Source: JANQMY01 sp965228775 (GTDB taxonomy: Bacteria; Pseudomonadota; Alphaproteobacteria; JANQMY01). Taken from it: a stretch of 64,000 nucleotides of DNA. Positions 7,327 to 16,036 of this stretch are shown in pieces. The notes under the pieces are model-generated. The model worked only from the letters and a program-made list of their open reading frames with translations, had not been told where the DNA came from and searched no databases. The stretch is from the NCBI GenBank assembly GCA_965228775.1, contig OZ245840.1, forward strand, positions 4,402,001 through 4,466,000. Reading direction: 5' to 3'. The position numbers were made by a program, and so were the translations under genes. How positions within the stretch are numbered: the stretch's first letter is position 1; each line of letters opens with the position of its first letter.

Positions 7327-10263
7327 ATGGATGACCTTCTTGACGAATTTCTTGCGGAAACCAATGAGAGCATCGAAGTTTTAGATGGCGAATTGGTCCG
7401 GTTGGAACAAAATCCTGACGATCCCGAACTGATCTCCCACATATTCCGTGTACTTCATACCATAAAGGGCACGTGTGGCTTTCTCGGCTTGCCCCGTTTG
7501 GCGTCGCTGGCGCATGCGGGTGAAAATGTCCTGGGACAGTTTCGTGATGGGGCGATCCCCGTGACGCCAGACGCTATGAATCCCGTTCTAGAGGCGCTGG
7601 ACCAGATACGGTCGCTCGTCGCGGCTTTGGAAGAAACCGGAAAAGAGCCATCAGGAGACGACAGCGCCATAATTGACCGCCTCAACGAAGTGGCCAAAGG
7701 AGGCACTTCGGCTGACAGTGGAGAGACGCCGGCAGAACCTGCGGAAGAGGGAACCTCAGACGGAAACCTTTACGACAAGGTAGGCGGGATGTCGTCCATC
7801 GATGCGGCGGTAGAGCTTTTCTATGAACGCATTCTCGAAGACGAGAGTCTGAAAGACTTTTTTGCGGATGTGGATATGGACCGGCTTCAGGGTATGCAGC
7901 GGGCCTTTGTCGCGCTGGCCCTGGGCGGGCCGGATGAATATGAAGGCAGAGATCTTCGGTCGGCTCATGCGCATTTGGTCGATAAGGGACTTAATGAGGA
8001 TCACTTCAATTCGGTCCTTCAGCATTTTGGTGCCGCGCTTAAAGAACTGGATGTTTCAGATCAACTCATTGGCTCTATTGCTGAACGGGTCGCTTCGGTG
8101 AAAAACGACGTTTTGGGCATCGAAGACGCGTCCGAAGACAAGCCTGATGCGTCCGCGGAGGCTCAAGAGCCAAAGGCTGAACAAGCGGAGGCTGAGGGAG
8201 CAGGGAAGGGCAAGTCAAAGCGCGCTTCTTCCAGCAGTATCCGCGTCAATGTGGACGTGCTTGAATCTCTCATGACTGTGGTCAGCGAGCTTGTGCTGAC
8301 GCGAAACCAGCTCATGCAGATTTTGCGCGCCCAAAAGGATAGTGAATTCGCAGCACCGCTACAGCGCCTCAATCAGGTTACCACCGAGTTGCAGGAAAGC
8401 GTGATGCAAACGCGGATGCAGCCAATTGGGAACGCTTGGTCGAAACTTCCGCGGATTATGCGTGATCTTGCACAGGAGCTCGATAAGAAAATCGAGTTGG
8501 TCATGAACGGGGCAGAAACAGAACTGGACCGGCAGGTTCTTGATGAAATTAAGGACCCTCTCACCCACATGGTGAGAAATGCTGCAGACCATGGTTTGGA
8601 GACCACCCAAGGGCGGCGTGCCGCAGGTAAGTCCGAAACAGGTGTTGTGACTCTCGAAGCCCGTCACGAGGGCGGACATATCATCGTCGAGGTTTCTGAC
8701 GATGGCCATGGTCTTAATACGGAGCGCATTCGCGAGAAAGTTCTGGCCAATGGGCTTGCTACGGAATCCGAATTGGAAGGCCTTACGGACCAACAGATTC
8801 AGCAATTTATCTTCAAGCCAGGCTTCTCAACGGCACAATCCGTCACCAGCGTTTCCGGACGTGGTGTTGGCATGGATGTTGTACGAAGCAATATCGCAAA
8901 GATTGGCGGGACAGTAGAGCTCAATTCGGTTGCCGGCCGTGGTACCCGCTTTACCATCAAAATTCCGCTTACACTGGCGATTGTTTCTGCACTGATTGTG
9001 GAATGTGGCGGACAGAGATTTGCCCTTCCGCAGAACAGTGTCATCGAATTGGTTCGTGTGACGAAAAACTCCGCCTACAAAATGGAGGACGTCAAGGGCA
9101 CGCCCGTGCTTCGGCTCCGCGATCGTCTGTTACCGTTGGTCACCCTCAAGTCTCTGTTGGAAGTGGACGACGACAGGGATGACGGCGAAACCTACGTTAT
9201 CGTTACTCAAGTCGGCACCTATATGTTCGGTATTGTGGTCGACCGGGTCTTCGACACGGAAGAGATCGTGGTTAAGCCGGTGTCGAAAGCACTTCGAAAC
9301 ATTCCGATCTATTCCGGGAACACGATTTTGGGGGATGGCAGCGTCATCATGATCTTAGATCCGATCGGCATTGCGAATGTGACGGGTGAAGCTTCAACAA
9401 GTGAAGACCAATCTGTCAACGCCGTCGAAGAACGTGGTAACTCGGGCGAACAGACGTCCATGTTGATCTTCCGTGCAGGTCCAGGCGCGCCGAAAGCTGT
9501 GCCTCTTGCCTTGGTCTCCCGCATCGAGGAAATCGATGTGTCCGAGATTGAGGATGCAGGTGGACAAACGTCCATTCAATATCGCGGGCGTCTGATGCCG
9601 CTGGTTACTTTGTCGGAAAAAAGCGTCATTCGCGACCAAGGTAAGCAGCCGGTGCTTGCCTTCTCCGATCAGGGCCGCTCTGTCGGATTGGTCGCGGACG
9701 ATATTGTGGATATCGTGGAATCGGATGTGGTTGTCGAGATGAGGGGCGGGTGTTCCGGAACGATCGGTACGGCCATTATCGAAGGTAAGGCGACGGACCT
9801 GCTCGATACCACTTATTTCCTCAAGGAAGCCTGTGAAGATTGGTTCGGTGTGCGCCGGGATGCATCGCTAGGAGAAGCTGTCGCCCAGCAGATTTTGCTG
9901 GTGGATGACAGTTCGTTCTTCCGCAATCTACTAACGCCGATTCTGGAAGCGGCCGGATACACCGTGACCCAGGCGGACAATGGTCAGGCCGGATTGGAAT
10001 TGTGTAAGGCCGGTGGAGAGTTCGACATTATCGTTTCCGACCTGGAAATGCCGGTTATGGACGGTTTCGGATTTGTGTCGGAACTTCGCAATGATCCGGG
10101 CTTTAGCGACAAACCGATCGTTGCTCTTTCGGCTCACGCAAGTCCGCAGGACATTAATCGGTGCCATGATGCGGGCTTTACGTCTCATGTCGAAAAACTC
10201 AACAAAGATTCTTTGCTGACGAAGCTGAAGGAATGCGTCAGCACCAGCAGGAGTGCAGCATGA
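7327..10263 (+). CDS. cheA: Chemotaxis kinase CheA with an inserted truncated-haemoglobin domain and C-terminal receiver
   Basis: 978 residues from the ATG at 7327 (an earlier in-frame ATG at 7279 adds 16 poor residues). Order: HPt/P1 (1-105, phospho-His44 in HTIKG); a group-I truncated haemoglobin domain (about 147-264); a charged linker; P3 dimerisation (about 303-370); HATPase (to about 545; N box HMVRNAADHG around 414-423, then SDDGHGLN and GRGVGMD); a CheW-like P5 (about 548-690); a second CheW-like segment (about 709-840); and a receiver (855-975, Asp905). The globin aligns along its length with mycobacterial trHbN: FY with Tyr166 at B10, Leu187 at E7, Gln191 at E11, LGGP, and proximal His214 at F8. 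It sits where P2, the CheY/CheB docking domain, is normally found, and no P2 is visible. Inference: haem ligand binding may tune the kinase directly. It overlaps cheW by four bases. Confidence 0.95.
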   Translation: MDDLLDEFLAETNESIEVLDGELVRLEQNPDDPELISHIFRVLHTIKGTCGFLGLPRLASLAHAGENVLGQFRDGAIPVTPDAMNPVLEALDQIRSLVAALEETGKEPSGDDSAIIDRLNEVAKGGTSADSGETPAEPAEEGTSDGNLYDKVGGMSSIDAAVELFYERILEDESLKDFFADVDMDRLQGMQRAFVALALGGPDEYEGRDLRSAHAHLVDKGLNEDHFNSVLQHFGAALKELDVSDQLIGSIAERVASVKNDVLGIEDASEDKPDASAEAQEPKAEQAEAEGAGKGKSKRASSSSIRVNVDVLESLMTVVSELVLTRNQLMQILRAQKDSEFAAPLQRLNQVTTELQESVMQTRMQPIGNAWSKLPRIMRDLAQELDKKIELVMNGAETELDRQVLDEIKDPLTHMVRNAADHGLETTQGRRAAGKSETGVVTLEARHEGGHIIVEVSDDGHGLNTERIREKVLANGLATESELEGLTDQQIQQFIFKPGFSTAQSVTSVSGRGVGMDVVRSNIAKIGGTVELNSVAGRGTRFTIKIPLTLAIVSALIVECGGQRFALPQNSVIELVRVTKNSAYKMEDVKGTPVLRLRDRLLPLVTLKSLLEVDDDRDDGETYVIVTQVGTYMFGIVVDRVFDTEEIVVKPVSKALRNIPIYSGNTILGDGSVIMILDPIGIANVTGEASTSEDQSVNAVEERGNSGEQTSMLIFRAGPGAPKAVPLALVSRIEEIDVSEIEDAGGQTSIQYRGRLMPLVTLSEKSVIRDQGKQPVLAFSDQGRSVGLVADDIVDIVESDVVVEMRGGCSGTIGTAIIEGKATDLLDTTYFLKEACEDWFGVRRDASLGEAVAQQILLVDDSSFFRNLLTPILEAAGYTVTQADNGQAGLELCKAGGEFDIIVSDLEMPVMDGFGFVSELRNDPGFSDKPIVALSAHASPQDINRCHDAGFTSHVEKLNKDSLLTKLKECVSTSRSAA

Positions 10264-10754
10264 CCCAAGCTATTCAATTCAGCGAAGCGATGCCGAAAGC
10301 AGAACGCAGCACTCAATTCGAAGAATATCTCTCTCTGATGGTCGGGCCGCAAACGTTCGGGATTCCGGTTCTTCAGGTTCAGGACGTACTGTCGAATCAA
10401 AATGTTGCAGCGGTTCCGTTGTCGCCGGCTGAGATATCCGGGTCGATCAATTTGCGTGGCCGTATTGTGACCGTCATCGATATGCGCGTTGTGCTTGGCT
10501 TGGAGCCGTTTTCTCCGGATCAGAATCCCAAAAGTGTGGTTGTTGAGCATGGCGACGAAGCTTACAGCTTGCTGGTGGATGAAGTCGGCGAAGTATTGGA
10601 ACTCAATGTCAATGACTGTGAACCGAACCCGGCAAACTTGACGCCCAAATGGCGGGAGTTATCGAACGGCTTATTCCGACTGGAAAACGAACTGCTGATG
10701 GCTCTCGATGTGAGCCGCATCGTGGGCATTCCGGAAAAGGGCGAAACGAACTAA
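10260..10754 (+). CDS. cheW: Chemotaxis coupling protein CheW
   Basis: 164 residues, one CheW domain that bridges receptors and CheA. Typical stretches are FGIPVLQVQDVL, SINLRGRIVTVIDMR and LLVDEVGEVL. The start is the ATG overlapping the cheA stop (ATGA); an upstream start at 10233 would lie inside cheA. The pair is almost certainly co-translated with cheA and probably works with it. Confidence 0.95.
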   Translation: MTQAIQFSEAMPKAERSTQFEEYLSLMVGPQTFGIPVLQVQDVLSNQNVAAVPLSPAEISGSINLRGRIVTVIDMRVVLGLEPFSPDQNPKSVVVEHGDEAYSLLVDEVGEVLELNVNDCEPNPANLTPKWRELSNGLFRLENELLMALDVSRIVGIPEKGETN

Positions 10755-10930
10755 AGCGTTTCCAGCCGGTAGAATTCGATTAGTCGGCGATCACACCACA
10801 AACGGTATCTCTTAGGGGTGATCAGATCAGGGAATAACGCGGGATTCCTTGAACCGTTCGGCCTTCTTCCATTTGCTTAGGAAAACGGCAAAGAAAAGAA
10901 GAAGGCAATCGAAAGCTTTTCTTGGTTGAA

Positions 10931-11674
10931 TTAGTGTGGTTGCTGTTCGCGCATGGCGCGGAATTCCGACATGGACATTTCCGCAAGGACCAGCAACACA
11001 TCGAGGTTTTCGATCTTAAGCTTGCCGTTTTGCGTCTGAATCGCATTCGCCTTTTTGAAATTCATCAATGTGCGATTTACATGAACAGCCGTGAGACCTG
11101 TCGCATCCGCGATTTGACTTTGCTTGAAAGGAAAATCGTATTCGTTTCCGCGCGACAATCCGACCCGATCCATTCGGGCAATAAGTCGCAGAATAAGCCG
11201 TGCGATTCGTTCGGGGGCGGAACGTCGCCCGAGGTCCGTCAGCATATCTTCCCGTTCTGAAAGAGCCGAGAAGGCAAGATGCGTCATGCGCCGGTGCAAT
11301 TCGGGTTCTTTACGAACCGCTACGGCGAACCGGTCAGCGTCTAACACCCATCTTTTCAAAGGCGTGATTGTCTGGACAAAATACTGATGGAGCAATGGGG
11401 CAAACCCGATCGGTCCAATAGTGTCGCCGGCCGTCGCAAATTCGACAATCTGGCGCCTGCCGTCAGGTAACAGGTCATAACGCATAACCCACCCGTCCAT
11501 AATGATACTGACCTCATGGTTCGGTTGCTCGCGGCGGCAAATCAATTGGCGCGCTGAGTCGGATACCAATTTGGCTTTCGTATCTTCAAGTATTTTCTTG
11601 AGTTTCGCAGGCTGTATGGAGCCAAAAATAGGCGCGTGCGCCACGAGCTCTTGTGCGCTGTCTGCAAGGGTCAT
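10931..11674 (-). CDS. Crp/Fnr-family transcription regulator
   Basis: 247 residues: cyclic-nucleotide-binding-type beta barrel (about 20-125, with GWVMRYDLLPDGRRQIVEF), long dimer helix, and a winged helix (FKQSQIADATGLTAVHVNRTLMNF split over helix and turn). The N-terminus has a single Cys, so it is not an Fe-S FNR. The recognition helix VHVNR differs from the E-x-x-S-R of FNR, so the DNA site is probably not the classic TTGAT box. It lies inside the chemotaxis block, opposite to its neighbours, and may control it; effector unknown. Confidence 0.9.
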   Translation of the reverse strand: MTLADSAQELVAHAPIFGSIQPAKLKKILEDTKAKLVSDSARQLICRREQPNHEVSIIMDGWVMRYDLLPDGRRQIVEFATAGDTIGPIGFAPLLHQYFVQTITPLKRWVLDADRFAVAVRKEPELHRRMTHLAFSALSEREDMLTDLGRRSAPERIARLILRLIARMDRVGLSRGNEYDFPFKQSQIADATGLTAVHVNRTLMNFKKANAIQTQNGKLKIENLDVLLVLAEMSMSEFRAMREQQPH

Positions 11675-12291
11675 TACACCCCCTCCGGTACTTTTATCGT
11701 TCTGGTTCCGTTGACTCGCCTGATCACGTTTCCGTGAAAAGGTTTTTTCCCCGCCGATTTATTCTTCACCGTGACGAATGGAGGGACTTCGCCGGCCACT
11801 GAATGTGATGCCCAACCATACGTTGATCTTGGTGCTGAAACTTCAGCCCCCAATATACTCACGTATTGCGCGCATATGAAACAATTCACACTCAAATCAC
11901 CTGAAAGGATAACTACGTAAAATGCACTAATAAACTACTTTGTGTTCGAAGCATCGAGAAAAAACATGAACAAAAACCTTACGGTTTTTAATGAACATAG
12001 AAGTTGATCTAGGTTAATAATGGAGGTCAATGACATGTATTTATTATTTTTATTAAAGTAAAAGCGTCTAATGTTCCCAAGAAATACTTTGATTTTAAAG
12101 TTTCCTTAGTCCGCATAGTTAATAATCACTCCAAAGACTTGGTCCGTAAAGTATTTGTTAGCAGATCAAGTTTTGAGGAAGAAGGCCCCGGGTGCAACCT
12201 TTTCGAGAAAAGTGCGTGCATCGCAAGACGACTGCATGACTTTTGGGGGCACGAATCTGACCATCTGTGGGATAGACAACGGAGTTGGGAA
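11675..12291. other. AT-rich intergenic region between Crp/Fnr gene and chemoreceptor
   Basis: 617 nt with strongly A+T-rich stretches around 11930-12130, no supported gene. It must carry the promoters of the regulator (leftward) and the chemoreceptor (rightward). A weak Fnr-like half match, TTGATctagGTTAA, lies at 12004-12017. Confidence 0.55.
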
Positions 12292-14301
12292 ATGTTGAAC
12301 GCGCTGGAAGCAGAGCCGCTTGAATCAACAGTCGACGGGGCGGAAGCTGAACAGAATAAAGATCATGGTACAGATGATACGGGTGCCGTGATCACAAAGT
12401 TAAAAGACAAAGTGGCGTCTTTGGAACGCATGTTTGACGACATGCCGATCAATATCATCACGTGTGATCTTGTTGATTTCAAAATCAACTATGCGAACGC
12501 ATCCACACTAAAGACATTGCGTGGTATCGAGCATTTGCTGCCGGTGAAAGCAGACGACTTAATCGGGCAAAGCATCGATGTTTTCCACAAAGATCCGCAG
12601 CATCAGCGGCGTATCCTTGCAGATGATCGCAACCTTCCCCATGAAGCACGCATTACTATTGGCGACGAAATACTTGATCTGTTGATCTCGCCAGTAAGGG
12701 ATGCTGCCGGTCAGTATATCGCAGCGATGGTAACGTGGAACATCGTCACCAAATCGGTTCGTGCTGACGAGGAAGCCGCGCGTCTGATGGAGATGGTGCA
12801 GAACATGCCCGTCAACGTGATGATGTGTGACCCGGAAACGTTCGACATTACTTTCGCAAATAACACCAGCATTAACACACTTAAGACGCTGGAACATTTG
12901 CTGCCGATTAAAGCGGATCAGCTTGTCGGCCAGTCGATCGATATCTTCCACAAGAACCCGACCTATCAGCGCGGCTTGCTGGCTGATCCGTCTAACTTGC
13001 CACACCAGGCAAACATCCAGGTCGGTGATGAAATTCTTGATCTCAATGTGTCGGCGATCCGCGATAAGAATGGCGAATACCTAGGCCCGATGCTGACATG
13101 GAGCATCGTCACAGAGAAGGTCAAAGCGGATGAGGACAATGCCCGTCTGATGGAGATGGTGCAGAACATGCCGATCAACGCGATGATGTGTGAGCTTGAA
13201 GATTTCAAGATTACTTTCGCGAACCGCACCAGTATCGATACACTTCGCCAGCTTGAGCATCTGCTTCCAATCAGAGCTGATGAGCTTATTGGGCAGTCGA
13301 TCGATATCTTCCATAAGAACCCGTCGCACCAGCGTAAGATGTTGGCCGATCCATCGAACCTGCCACATCGCACCATGATTTCGCTGGGTGAGGAGACTCT
13401 GGATCTGAGCGTTGCGGCAATCCGTGACAGTTCGGGCACATATATCGGCCCACTTCTCACCTGGAGTATCGTGACCGAGCAAATTCGTGTTGCGAACCGC
13501 GTGAAAGAAGTCGTCGGCGTTGTGTCTTCCGCTTCGGAAGAACTGAAAGCGACCGCAGAGTCCTTGTCTACATCGGCTGAACAAACCAGTGGTCAGGCCG
13601 GTGCGGTGTCGACCGCGTCTGAGCAAGCGTCGGCAAACGTTCAAGCTGTGGCATCAGCGGCTGAAGAACTGGCGAGCTCTACCCAAGAAATTGGCCGCCA
13701 GGTCACGCAGTCCGCTCAGATTGCAAGGTCTGCGGTGCAAGAAGCCGAAAAGACCAATGACGGTATTAAGAGCTTGGCCGATGCGGCTGAAGCAATTGGG
13801 GAAGTCGTTGGTCTGATCGATGATATCGCAAGCCAGACCAAGCTTCTCGCTCTGAATGCGACCATCGAAGCCGCTCGCGCCGGAGATGCCGGTAAAGGCT
13901 TCGCGGTTGTGGCATCGGAAGTCAAAAACTTGGCTGACCAAACTGCGAAAGCCACGAAGGAAATCGGCGAGCAGATCGGTGGTATGCAGACAGCGACCAA
14001 AGAAGCTGTCACGGCGATTGGCGGTATCGGAGATACGATTACCAAAATCGACGAGAACTCCACGGCAATCGCGTCCGCGGTGGAAGAGCAAAGCGCTGCC
14101 ACCCAGGAAATCTCGCGAAACGCACAAGAGGCGTCTTCCGGGACACGGGAAGTATCCAGCAACATTGCTGGGGTTACGGAAGCGGCAACGCAGTCGGGGG
14201 CGGCATCTACTGAAATGCTGCAATCGGCGACTGAGCTGTCCGAACAGGCGGTCAATCTCAGTACAGAGATCGAGGCATTTATCGACGGCCTCGGCAAGTA
14301 A
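12292..14301 (+). CDS. Soluble methyl-accepting chemotaxis protein with three tandem haem-type PAS domains
   Basis: 669 residues from the ATG at 12292, which has GGAG upstream; a TTG start at 12139 would add 51 atypical residues. There is no transmembrane segment. Three PAS repeats (about 47-155, 168-276, 289-397) have an exact 121-residue period. Each carries FHK (His99, His220, His341) and TW (Trp149, Trp270, Trp391), spaced 50 apart. In Pseudomonas Aer2 the corresponding His ligates haem and the Trp stabilises bound oxygen. The C-terminal signalling domain has a typical hairpin region (LLALNATIEAARAG, GFAVVASEVKNLA). No CheR-docking pentapeptide is seen. It is the only chemoreceptor in the window and so the likely input to the adjacent CheA. 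Haem binding is inferred, not shown. Confidence 0.93.
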   Translation: MLNALEAEPLESTVDGAEAEQNKDHGTDDTGAVITKLKDKVASLERMFDDMPINIITCDLVDFKINYANASTLKTLRGIEHLLPVKADDLIGQSIDVFHKDPQHQRRILADDRNLPHEARITIGDEILDLLISPVRDAAGQYIAAMVTWNIVTKSVRADEEAARLMEMVQNMPVNVMMCDPETFDITFANNTSINTLKTLEHLLPIKADQLVGQSIDIFHKNPTYQRGLLADPSNLPHQANIQVGDEILDLNVSAIRDKNGEYLGPMLTWSIVTEKVKADEDNARLMEMVQNMPINAMMCELEDFKITFANRTSIDTLRQLEHLLPIRADELIGQSIDIFHKNPSHQRKMLADPSNLPHRTMISLGEETLDLSVAAIRDSSGTYIGPLLTWSIVTEQIRVANRVKEVVGVVSSASEELKATAESLSTSAEQTSGQAGAVSTASEQASANVQAVASAAEELASSTQEIGRQVTQSAQIARSAVQEAEKTNDGIKSLADAAEAIGEVVGLIDDIASQTKLLALNATIEAARAGDAGKGFAVVASEVKNLADQTAKATKEIGEQIGGMQTATKEAVTAIGGIGDTITKIDENSTAIASAVEEQSAATQEISRNAQEASSGTREVSSNIAGVTEAATQSGAASTEMLQSATELSEQAVNLSTEIEAFIDGLGK

Positions 14302-14320
14302 CGCAGATGAAACTGTAAAC

Positions 14321-14356
14321 CGGGCTGCGGCTGGCCTTACCCCTGGCCGCAGCCCG
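14321..14356 (+). terminator. Strong hairpin after the chemoreceptor
   Basis: Perfect 11-bp inverted repeat CGGGCTGCGGC / GCCGCAGCCCG, 19 nt past the receptor stop. It lacks a clear T-run, so it may attenuate rather than fully stop transcription into the ybaN-like gene and cheB-cheR. Confidence 0.5.
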
Positions 14357-14394
14357 AGGATTTGCGAAGATTAGTTTGAGTTGGAGTAAGTTGC

Positions 14395-14865
14395 GTGTCG
14401 TCGATTTCGCTGAATCCAGATAACCCGATCGAACAGGACGTTACCCCATCGAATGCTCTATCATCGCGATCGGCGATCGCGAAACCGACACGTTGGGTGT
14501 TATTGGGATTTGGTTGGTTGAACGTAACCCTCGGTATCATTGGCGCGTTTCTGCCTCTCATGCCAACCACTATCTTCTTGATTATTGCGTTGTGGTGTTT
14601 CACGAAGAGTTCGCCAAAACTGGCGCATTGGCTTTACACACATCCGAAGTTTGGGCGGGTGCTGCAGGATTGGCACACCTATCGAGTGGTGCCTTTGCAT
14701 GCAAAAGTTACGGCGACCGTCCTGATGCTGACAAGTTTGGCGTTGGTCTTCTTTTCGAATACGGGATCATATCTTTTGGTAATCGTTCTGGCAGCGGCCA
14801 TTGCTGCCGTATTAGCGTATCTATTGTCCCGTCCTCATGAACGTCCAGTAGTGCGGGAGGAGTAA
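14395..14865 (+). CDS. YbaN/DUF454-family small inner-membrane protein
   Basis: 156 residues starting at a GTG preceded by GGAG. It has the DUF454 hallmark LGIIGAFLPLMPTTIFLIIALWCF split over the first membrane segment, then KSSPKLAHWLYTHPKFG and two further membrane segments near the C-terminus. The molecular role of the family is unknown. Its stop is followed closely by cheB, and the cheB ribosome site lies in its last codons, so it is part of the cheB-cheR unit. Confidence 0.9.
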   Translation: MSSISLNPDNPIEQDVTPSNALSSRSAIAKPTRWVLLGFGWLNVTLGIIGAFLPLMPTTIFLIIALWCFTKSSPKLAHWLYTHPKFGRVLQDWHTYRVVPLHAKVTATVLMLTSLALVFFSNTGSYLLVIVLAAAIAAVLAYLLSRPHERPVVREE

Positions 14866-14872
14866 TTAAGTA

Positions 14873-16036
14873 ATGGCATTACCGCAGTCAAAAGAGCGGC
14901 CGCAAAGCGGAGACGTGACCCGCGTCATGGTGGTGGATGACTCCGCGGTTGTTCGGGGCATTACGACGCGTCTTCTAGAGAAAGACGGTACGTGCAAAGT
15001 CGTGGCCTCTGCATCGAACGGTGAGAACGCCTTGCGCATGTTGGAACGGCATAACGTGGAAGTAGTCGTATTGGATATCGACATGCCGGTGATGGACGGT
15101 ATGACGGCTCTGCCGCTTCTTCTTAAATCAAAGCCGTCTTTGCAGATCGTGATGGCTTCGACGCTTACGGAGCGCAATGCGAAGATCGCGATGAAAGCCC
15201 TTCAACTGGGGGCGAAAGACTACATTCCGAAACCTTCCGCCACGGAGGATTTGCGCGGCGATAAATTCGGCGCTGATCTCCTGCGTAAAGTCACGGCGTT
15301 AAGTAAAGCGGCCCGAAAAAATAAGGCGGGAAGTGTTGCTTCCTCGAAAAGCTCCGCAGCAAGTAGCGTTGCATCCGCGAAACCGCAAGATGAAGGCGCA
15401 GGGCTTTATCGTGGGAAGAAGGTTGACCTTCGAACAGGCCCCATCCGCACGCCGCAGATCATCGCAATCGGCAGCTCGACCGGTGGTCCCGAAGCGTTGA
15501 GCACGGTGTTATCTTCGATTTCTCCAAAGATCGAACAGCCGATTGTCATTACTCAGCACATGCCGGCGACCTTTACGAAAATTCTCGCGCAGCGCCTTGA
15601 GAAGGAATCAGGCAGGCCGTGCCGTGAAGGCGCTGACGGAGAAAGGATTCTTGGCGGCACCATCTATGTTGCCCCTGGCGACTATCATATGATGATCGTC
15701 GGTACAGCGACAAAACCGCAAATACAACTCTTGCAGACGCCTCCGGAAAACTTCTGCAGGCCGGCTGTGGACCCAATGCTGCGTAGCCTCGCAGAGATTT
15801 ATGGGCCGAGAGTTCTCACCGTAATTTTGACCGGGATGGGCCAAGACGGGCTTCTCGGCTGTCAAAAACTCGCTGGCCTTGACGCGCCAGTGATTGCGCA
15901 AGACGAAGCAACCAGCACCGTTTGGGGGATGCCGGGAGCAGTAGCCACCGAAGGGGTTTGTAACGCTGTCAAACCTCTCAGTGAAATTGGAAACGCAATC
16001 TCTAGGATTGCACTGTCGGCAGGAGCCCAAAAATGA
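14873..16036 (+). CDS. cheB: Chemotaxis protein-glutamate methylesterase CheB
   Basis: 387 residues: receiver domain (about 16-135, DDSAVVRG, phospho-acceptor Asp in VVLDIDMPVMDG, Lys in YIPKPS), a Ser/Ala/Lys-rich linker, and the methylesterase domain with the catalytic triad in GSSTGGPEAL, TQHMP and LTGMGQDG. It removes methyl groups from chemoreceptors for adaptation. It overlaps cheR by four bases. Confidence 0.96.
   Translation: MALPQSKERPQSGDVTRVMVVDDSAVVRGITTRLLEKDGTCKVVASASNGENALRMLERHNVEVVVLDIDMPVMDGMTALPLLLKSKPSLQIVMASTLTERNAKIAMKALQLGAKDYIPKPSATEDLRGDKFGADLLRKVTALSKAARKNKAGSVASSKSSAASSVASAKPQDEGAGLYRGKKVDLRTGPIRTPQIIAIGSSTGGPEALSTVLSSISPKIEQPIVITQHMPATFTKILAQRLEKESGRPCREGADGERILGGTIYVAPGDYHMMIVGTATKPQIQLLQTPPENFCRPAVDPMLRSLAEIYGPRVLTVILTGMGQDGLLGCQKLAGLDAPVIAQDEATSTVWGMPGAVATEGVCNAVKPLSEIGNAISRIALSAGAQK

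Noticed and set aside
8224..8330. A P2 (CheY-binding) domain of CheA after the globin.
   Set aside because: The segment after the globin is a short charged linker that runs directly into the P3 dimerisation helices.
11674..11895. 73-codon minus-strand frame ending where the Crp/Fnr gene begins.
   Set aside because: No recognisable features, no ribosome site, and the region is AT-rich control DNA.
12004..12017. TTGATctagGTTAA as an Fnr box before the chemoreceptor.
   Set aside because: Only 8 of 10 consensus bases match, with poor symmetry; AT-rich DNA gives such matches by chance.
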